Of a stretch of DNA of 64,000 nt, positions 58,507-64,000 are shown piece by piece. A program made the position numbers and the translations under genes. Below the pieces are notes generated by a model that was not told the origin of the DNA, did no database searches, and saw only the letters and a program-made list of their open reading frames with translations. The first letter of the stretch is position 1. Each line of letters begins with the position of its first letter. The DNA is from Salvator merianae (taxonomy: Eukaryota; Chordata; Lepidosauria; Squamata; Teiidae), in the NCBI GenBank assembly GCA_003586115.2, contig QVOM02000034.1, positions 17,405,444 to 17,469,443 of the forward strand, read 5' to 3'.

Positions 58507-58679
58507 CATTGATTGCGCAGGAATTCTCAAGCTGAGGAATGCAGACATTGAATTACGGAAAGGGGAGACGGATATTGGCCGGAAAAACACTCGCGTGCGA
58601 CTGGTATTCCGTGTGCACATCCCTGAATCCAGTGGCAGGATAGTGTCGTTGCAAGTAGCATCCAATCCCATTGAATGCT
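58507..58679 (+). CDS. NFATC2: NFATC2 coding exon 5 (end of N-terminal Rel homology domain)
   Basis: The exon completes Thr515, encodes residues 516-572 and gives the first base of codon 573. It reads [20 protein letters not shown], then [20 protein letters not shown], then [17 protein letters not shown]. This is the end of the DNA-binding Rel homology domain and its hinge, almost identical to mammals (V for T in SLQVAS). The RKNTRVR stretch lies on the DNA-binding face. The acceptor is gtgttccacag at 58506 and the donor is gtaagt at 58680. The next exon should start with the remainder of a Ser codon; it is not in the window. Confidence 0.96.
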
Positions 58680-59564
58680 GTAAGTCATATTTTTGCTGCA
58701 ACTTCGTTTTTTTGTGAATGCATTGTTTTCAAATTTCAAGTGCAACCCTGCAAGTAGCAATAACAAACTGGTACTTTCATAATTCCTAAGTTTTGTCTCT
58801 TCCTAAGTTTCTTTGGCATCTGAGAAAAAGCCTCCACTGTCAAAAAACAAAAGTAATAATTACTTTTAGGTCATTTGCATTTGCAGTTTTGCAGATACAG
58901 GTTTTGGTGAGAGCCTCTTCAGTATTGTTGCATTTTCAAAATGCCCCTTTCAGGGAGGCCTACAGAAAACTTCTCATTACTATCATTTAATTAGCAGTGA
59001 GAAACATTCATTTCCCCAGGCCTTTAAGAGCTATTAATGGAGCCATGCTTTCCCTTTAAGGCAATTTGATTTTCACTGTCTGTTAAATTGGCTATTGTTG
59101 TTTTAGACTTGTTGCTTTAAGTTGCTGCATTAATTTGCATAATTTGCTAGTATTAGCCTTTTAAACTGTGCCACTTGTTTCTCACTGGTCTGTTAGCTAT
59201 ATAGCTATGTTGAAGTTGCAGGATATAAACTCTATAAATAGATAATTACATACATATTGGAGCAAAAAAATAATCTGTTTCTTTTTTGTAAATTGTGGAT
59301 ATAAGATCCATTATCCAATATAAAATGTAGATAAAATCAGTAAAACATTATTAAATAAAAATGTACTTTAAAATACCATTTCCCTTTATTATGCAGCCTT
59401 GGGAATTTATATTTAAAACATTGCAAGCCTAAGACAATCCAAGCCCTCACTTAAAAATACAGCTAGGTAGCGTGATTGGCAGGGCTGTTATTAGCATTTG
59501 CATGGGCTAGTTTGGGTTGGAGCTGAGTTGCAGCAGTGCATTTTGGTTATTTAAAAAAAAATAA

Positions 59565-60960
59565 AAAATCAAATACTTATACCCTACCTTTCACCCTGAG
59601 GTTCCAGGGTGGGACTCAGCATTTAATTAAAACAATAAAAACGCACACATAGATGTATATACAGAAACATGCTATACATATAAACATACTTAAAACATAA
59701 TCCTCCCACCATGGCAGGATAACATTCAGAGAGAGCTAAACATCCAAGGATAGGGTAAAGAGGAATCTTCCAACCAGACATCTGGTACTTGCTCTACCTC
59801 CACTAGCAAGCTGTTCCAGAGTTTGGGGTCACCACAGAAAAGGCCCTCTCATGTGCCACTGCTCCTCATACTTCTGAGGATGGTGGAACTACAAGAAGGG
59901 CCTCTTATTACCTGAGGACATGGGCAGGTCTGTATGGAAGAAGGCATTCCTTCATATATTCAAGGACTCAAGTCTTTTAGGACTTTATATGTTAACTTTA
60001 ACACCTTGAATTAGACTCAGTAGCAAATGGGCAACTAGTGCAGATCTTTCAAGACTGGCATGATATGCATCTAGCCAGAAACTCTTGTCAGCTTTCAAGC
60101 TACTGCATCCTGCACTAGCTCCAGCTTCTGCACCATCTGCAAGGGTAGTTCCATTTTGAGTGCACTGCAGTAATCTATAGGTTACCAGAGCATGGATCAC
60201 CATGACCAAGTTGTTTCTATCTAGGAAGAAGCAAAACTGGCAAACCAGTCAGAGGTGGAGATAAGCACTCCTGGTTACCACTGACATCTGAGCCTTAAGC
60301 AACAGAAATGAATCCTGATGCACCCGTAGATCACGCACCCATTTTGTCTTGGACAAAACAGTTCCATTCAGAATCTGGTGCCCTCTACCTTCCTGGACCT
60401 GGGACCCTGTGAAAGGCAGTACCTCTCTCTTGTCTGGATTCAGTTTCAATTTATTGGTCCACATTCGGCCCATTACTGTTTAGAGGTAGCAATCAAGCAT
60501 CTCTACCATATCCATTGACTCAGAAAGAATGGAGAGAGATCATCAGTGTACTGATGGCATCTCACTTCAAATCTCCTGATGACTTCTCCCAGTGGCTCAT
60601 ATAGATGGGGAACAGAACTGACCCCTGAGGACATTTCTGGAGACCACCTCTGAGATAGGAACAGTGCCTCCAATTCCCCGTTCCCGACGTCACTCCAGCC
60701 CATTACCATGATCAACGGGATCAGAAGCCATTGAGAGATTGAGGAGAACCAATAAAGTTGCATTACCCCTGTCCCTTTCCTGAAAAGGTCACCCATCAAG
60801 GTGACCAAGGCAGTCTCAGTGCTGTACCGTGCCTGAGGCCAGACTAAAATAGATCTATCCATTTCCTCCAAACAGTGCCACCACACTGTCCAGCACTTTG
60901 CTCCTCCAAAAGGGGATATTGGCAACTGGGTGGTTGTTAGTATTTAAGAGGGTCAACCAA
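59565..60960 (-). mobile_element. L2 LINE fragment, antisense (longest in window)
   Basis: On the minus strand the decayed reverse transcriptase begins near 60860 with RYSTETALVTLMGDL and continues to PLGEVIRRFEVRCHQYTDD, the region of the YADD catalytic motif. It then reads LKLNPDKREVL and ends in HALVTYRL near 60190. The 3' region with the 'gctgttccagagtttggggt' block and tail follows down to about 59570. The motif order identifies the L2 clade. Stops and frameshifts make it inactive. Confidence 0.85.
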
Positions 60961-61835
60961 CAGCAGCCCAGTCTATTTCTCAGGGCCCAAACCAGGAAGG
61001 GTCCCACAATCCCAGTCATGGTGTGAAGAGGTGAGAAAAGCCAACCCTAGCCATTGGTGTGGGGCCCCTGTGAGTGTGGGGACTCCATTGGGTCCAGTTA
61101 ATGCAGTTGTCCTCAGACCGGCCCTAATGACTGGGAATAAGTGACAAAGCTATCATAGAGATCACTGAGACACAGATCCTTGAAAAATTAAGGTTTGATA
61201 AATGCGTTTTTAAAGGCTCCTCTGCTTTTTCAGAATACGAAAACGAAACAGGGCATATGACTCTTACTGTGAATTCTGCACTTATGTACTGCTTCCCAGC
61301 AGTTCATCAAGTCAGAAGCATCATATGCAACTGAAAAGAGAATGATGGGAGTTTCCCTTCTGCAAGCTTCAATAAATCCCCATGCTGGGGAAGAGGGGAT
61401 TTCCACCAGTGCATCTAATGACTGCATAACGTGGACTCTGCTCGCCCACCAAGTCTCCCATGTCGATAATGTTCTTGACAACACCCTGTTAGATATTCCA
61501 GTTCCAATCAGCATCCTTTGCTTTGGTGTAGGAGGCTTAAATCTGTAAAGAAGGGAGCTCGGCATTTCACAGAGCTGAACGTGTGCACATCCAGGGAGTT
61601 TTAGTCATATTTGGAGTGGTTGTCCTTATGAGTCGCTTTGCTTATTCTTTGATTGTTTTTTTCTTTCTCTCTTTGGTAGCACTGAGCATTCTCAGTGGTT
61701 TGGGGATTTCACTACTTTTATTGCATGACTCATAGTTGTATACAGAAACCTACTGTAACAATAAACTGCCTGAGAAATGTAATTTGGAAGGCTTCTTCTG
61801 CAGAATGATGATTGTAGTGTAACACTTTCCCTATG

Positions 61836-61955
61836 GCAGGGTTGGACAACCTGTGGCCTGCCACATATTGCTGAATGTACGTCTCTTAAGCACTGCTGAC
61901 TCCTGCCCAAGCAGGCTTTGGCTGGCGGGAGTTGGAATCTAAGCAACATTTTGCT
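61836..61955. repeat. Short fold-back repeat (CTCCCAT family), copy 4
   Basis: It starts with 'ggcagggttggacaacctgt' and 'ggcctgccacatattgctga'. It ends with 'ggctggcgggagttggaatc' and 'taagcaacat', the imperfect complement of the left arm. The outer 'caacctgtggcc' end is the usual edge of this family. Confidence 0.5.
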
Positions 61956-62394
61956 CCTCGATTCAAAGTGCTGTTTAAGCTGGAAGCCAAATGTGCCAAA
62001 TGGTTTGATAAACTGTTAAGGCATGTCTTCCTTAGCTCTGCTCCAGGCCTCTCTCTCCGGTTGCATGCTGGCAAAAGGCATCAAAATGTGGATATGTACT
62101 ACTGTTAGTCCCCTGCATCTGGCAACCAGTGAATGCTGGGAGTTTGATTAACCTAGTTTGTACTCGTGCTGTTTGTGCCAGTTTCTCTGTTGTTTCCATA
62201 GTGTAGTTAGCATGGGTTACCACCATCTCTTTTAATACTCTGTATGGGATTGGTGAAAACAGCCTAGCTGGCGTTACCATCTGATGGTGGAAGTTGAGTG
62301 TGCAAAGTGTGATGAGTTTTGTATATTGAGCTGAGCCTAGCTGCTGGAGAGGTTGACCTTGCAACTAATAGGTATTGGGTAATTCATAGGTGCT

Positions 62395-62425
62395 CTCCCT
62401 CCCTCCCTCCCTCCCTCCCTCCCTC
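62395..62425. repeat. (CCCT)n microsatellite
   Basis: About eight uninterrupted tetramers. Confidence 0.95.
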
Positions 62426-62889
62426 ATAACGATTTGGCGTTTGACTTGATGTCCCTGAAATATCAAATAAATTGATAAAAGAAGGAATATATATTTTGGC
62501 AGAATTCCAGGATCAACTGCATGCAACCTCTGGTGACCACCTGCTAGTTTAAATAATTCGTTGATTGGATTGCTAGCGTATTTTGCAGAATTCTTATTTG
62601 TCCTTACCTTTGTTCTCCAAATCAGCTGGCATAGTTCTCTTCCTTTTCTGTTTATATTCACAATGTCTCTGTGAGTTAGGTTAGGCTAAAAAGCATTGTC
62701 TGGTCCAAGGTTATCCCTGAACTTCAGGAGACAAGAGCTTTGGACTAATGCCTAGAAGGTTAAAGCAACACCTCTCTTGTTAAAGATTGAAGGAATGGCT
62801 TCCCCATTATAAAGAGCCCTAAGGTCATCTGGAGAGATCTTGCTGTAGGTCACACACACACAAAAACCAAAATATCATCTTACAGTGGC

Positions 62890-63160
62890 CTGTAGCTGGA
62901 CCTTGTCAGTGGTAGCAAGTACCTGGTGGCATACACACATTTTTGATATTCAGAAGGCGCATACAGTGACTCCTGTTAAGGATGTACCTCTTCACCCCGG
63001 CATTCCCTGTGTGAATGGCTGCTTTTTTCCTAGTCCAGCCAATTTTTAATGTATTTTTAATTGCTTATCTATTTTGAATTGTTCATATCCTGCTTTTTAA
63101 CGTCCACTTGTTTTAAACTACTTCTGGATTCTTTTAAACAAAGTGGTACAGAAATGATAA
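62890..63160 (+). mobile_element. L2-like LINE 3' end fragment
   Basis: The sequence 'ctggaccttgtcagtggtag' leads through 'cggcattccctgtgtgaatg' to 'aaagtggtacagaaatgata'. The block order is the same as at 1940-2175. No coding frame survives. Confidence 0.5.
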
Positions 63161-64000
63161 ACAAACGTCCGAGTCACTGGACTTCGCTGGCTCTCATGAT
63201 GGTCTTATGAACTGCAGGCTTACGGTAGTCCCAGATAAGTCTTGTCTCTCCTAGTTGCCATCTTGCACTATCTCTTTTTGTCAGAGAATGTGAGAGAACG
63301 GGCTCTCAATCCTGACAATCCATGGTGTACCAGGTTACTGTCTTGCCATCCTAAAGTCATGGCTGTTCAACGCATTGCAACAAATGGCCACTGGCCACCC
63401 CCCCACTTTGGTGGCCATTGCTTAGTTTCTGTTGAATTCTGGCATGTCTCTTCTTTCGGAAACAAGCTGTTGCATACTACAGTACTTTCATCTTCTATTT
63501 CCTCCTTCATTTATATATGAGTGATGTTTCCTAATTGTGGTGCTGTTTTTCTGTTTCTTTGAAAAACAGCCTCTTTTCCCTCTCTTTTCAAAGGCAAACT
63601 AGCTACAGGTGGTAAACCACTGGTTTTCTTGCAATAGCTTGCACAAGTCCTTTTTTAAAAGTTGATTCAGTGTGAAATCTGGCTGAAGAAAAAGGCAAGA
63701 ACCTTTTTTTAAAAAAGCTCTGGAATTCTGGAATTGGAGAAAGAATGCTTCTTTCCAAATACTACCATACCACCAGCATTATGGGTACTTTGCTTTTTTC
63801 TTTTTTTTCCCCCCAGCTAGTGATTCTTGCTGGTGGTAAATCCTCCTGCAAGGCCAATCAGGTGTAGGAGTGATGCACAACATCCCTCTGGGGAAGTATC
63901 ATGAAACAGTAGCACTGAGTGAGCTGCAGTTGCTGTTCTCCTGAGGCGGTTGTTGCTAGCAACCAAGCACCTGACAGCTTCTACTGGGAGGAAGCAAGTC

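Larger units (their letters stand above)
58680..64000 (+). other. NFATC2: NFATC2 intron 5, start only
   Basis: The phase 1 donor gtaagt is at 58680. No later exon is visible: I searched for the conserved C-terminal Rel homology sequence and found none before the window ends. Contents are an AT-rich candidate regulatory block (58980-59210), a long antisense L2 fragment, a fold-back repeat, a CCCT microsatellite and an L2-type tail. The stretch 63160-64000 has nothing recognisable. Confidence 0.85.

Noticed and set aside
58680..64000. NFATC2 exon 6 (start of the C-terminal Rel homology domain)
   Set aside because: None of the conserved residues expected after the Ser codon were found in any frame before the window end.

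Overview
This window is vertebrate nuclear DNA and carries the 5' half of one protein-coding gene, NFATC2 (nuclear factor of activated T cells 2), on the + strand. Five coding exons are readable: 8896-9028, 32389-33427, 35983-36151, 55662-55864 and 58507-58679. All junctions are GT-AG and the codon phases agree. Together they encode about 573 residues: the N-terminal acidic activation segment, the calcineurin-docking and serine/proline-rich regulatory region, and the DNA-binding N-terminal half of the Rel homology region. The C-terminal half of that region and the tail must lie beyond base 64000, because intron 5 is still open at the window edge.

The repeats suggest a squamate reptile, probably a lizard. 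There are CR1 LINEs with octamer 3' ends, L2-clade LINE fragments, relics resembling tRNA-derived Sauria-type SINEs, and several families of short inverted-repeat DNA transposons. The species cannot be named from the sequence.

Layout: 1-8150 is 5' flanking DNA with repeats and no gene I can support. 8150-8960 is a CpG-rich promoter leading into exon 1. Intron 1 (23.4 kb) holds CR1, L2 and MITE copies. Exon 2 carries nearly the whole regulatory region. Intron 2 is 2.6 kb. Exon 3 opens the Rel homology region. Intron 3 (19.5 kb) is the densest in transposon debris. Exons 4 and 5 continue the DNA-binding domain across a 2.6-kb intron 4. Intron 5 begins with an AT-rich candidate regulatory block and then an antisense L2 element.

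I found no undescribed multi-gene system. The most unusual material is the fold-back DNA: (1) three copies of a hairpin MITE, each flanked by a perfect 8-bp target duplication, hAT-like; (2) four copies of a second MITE family, each flanked by a matching 3-bp duplication; (3) a 286-bp insertion nested in a CR1 element, with 12-bp target duplication, long inverted arms and a degenerate hammerhead-ribozyme-like core, suggesting a Penelope-type element; and (4) several other palindromes. Nearly every other open reading frame in the window is chance or transposon-derived.
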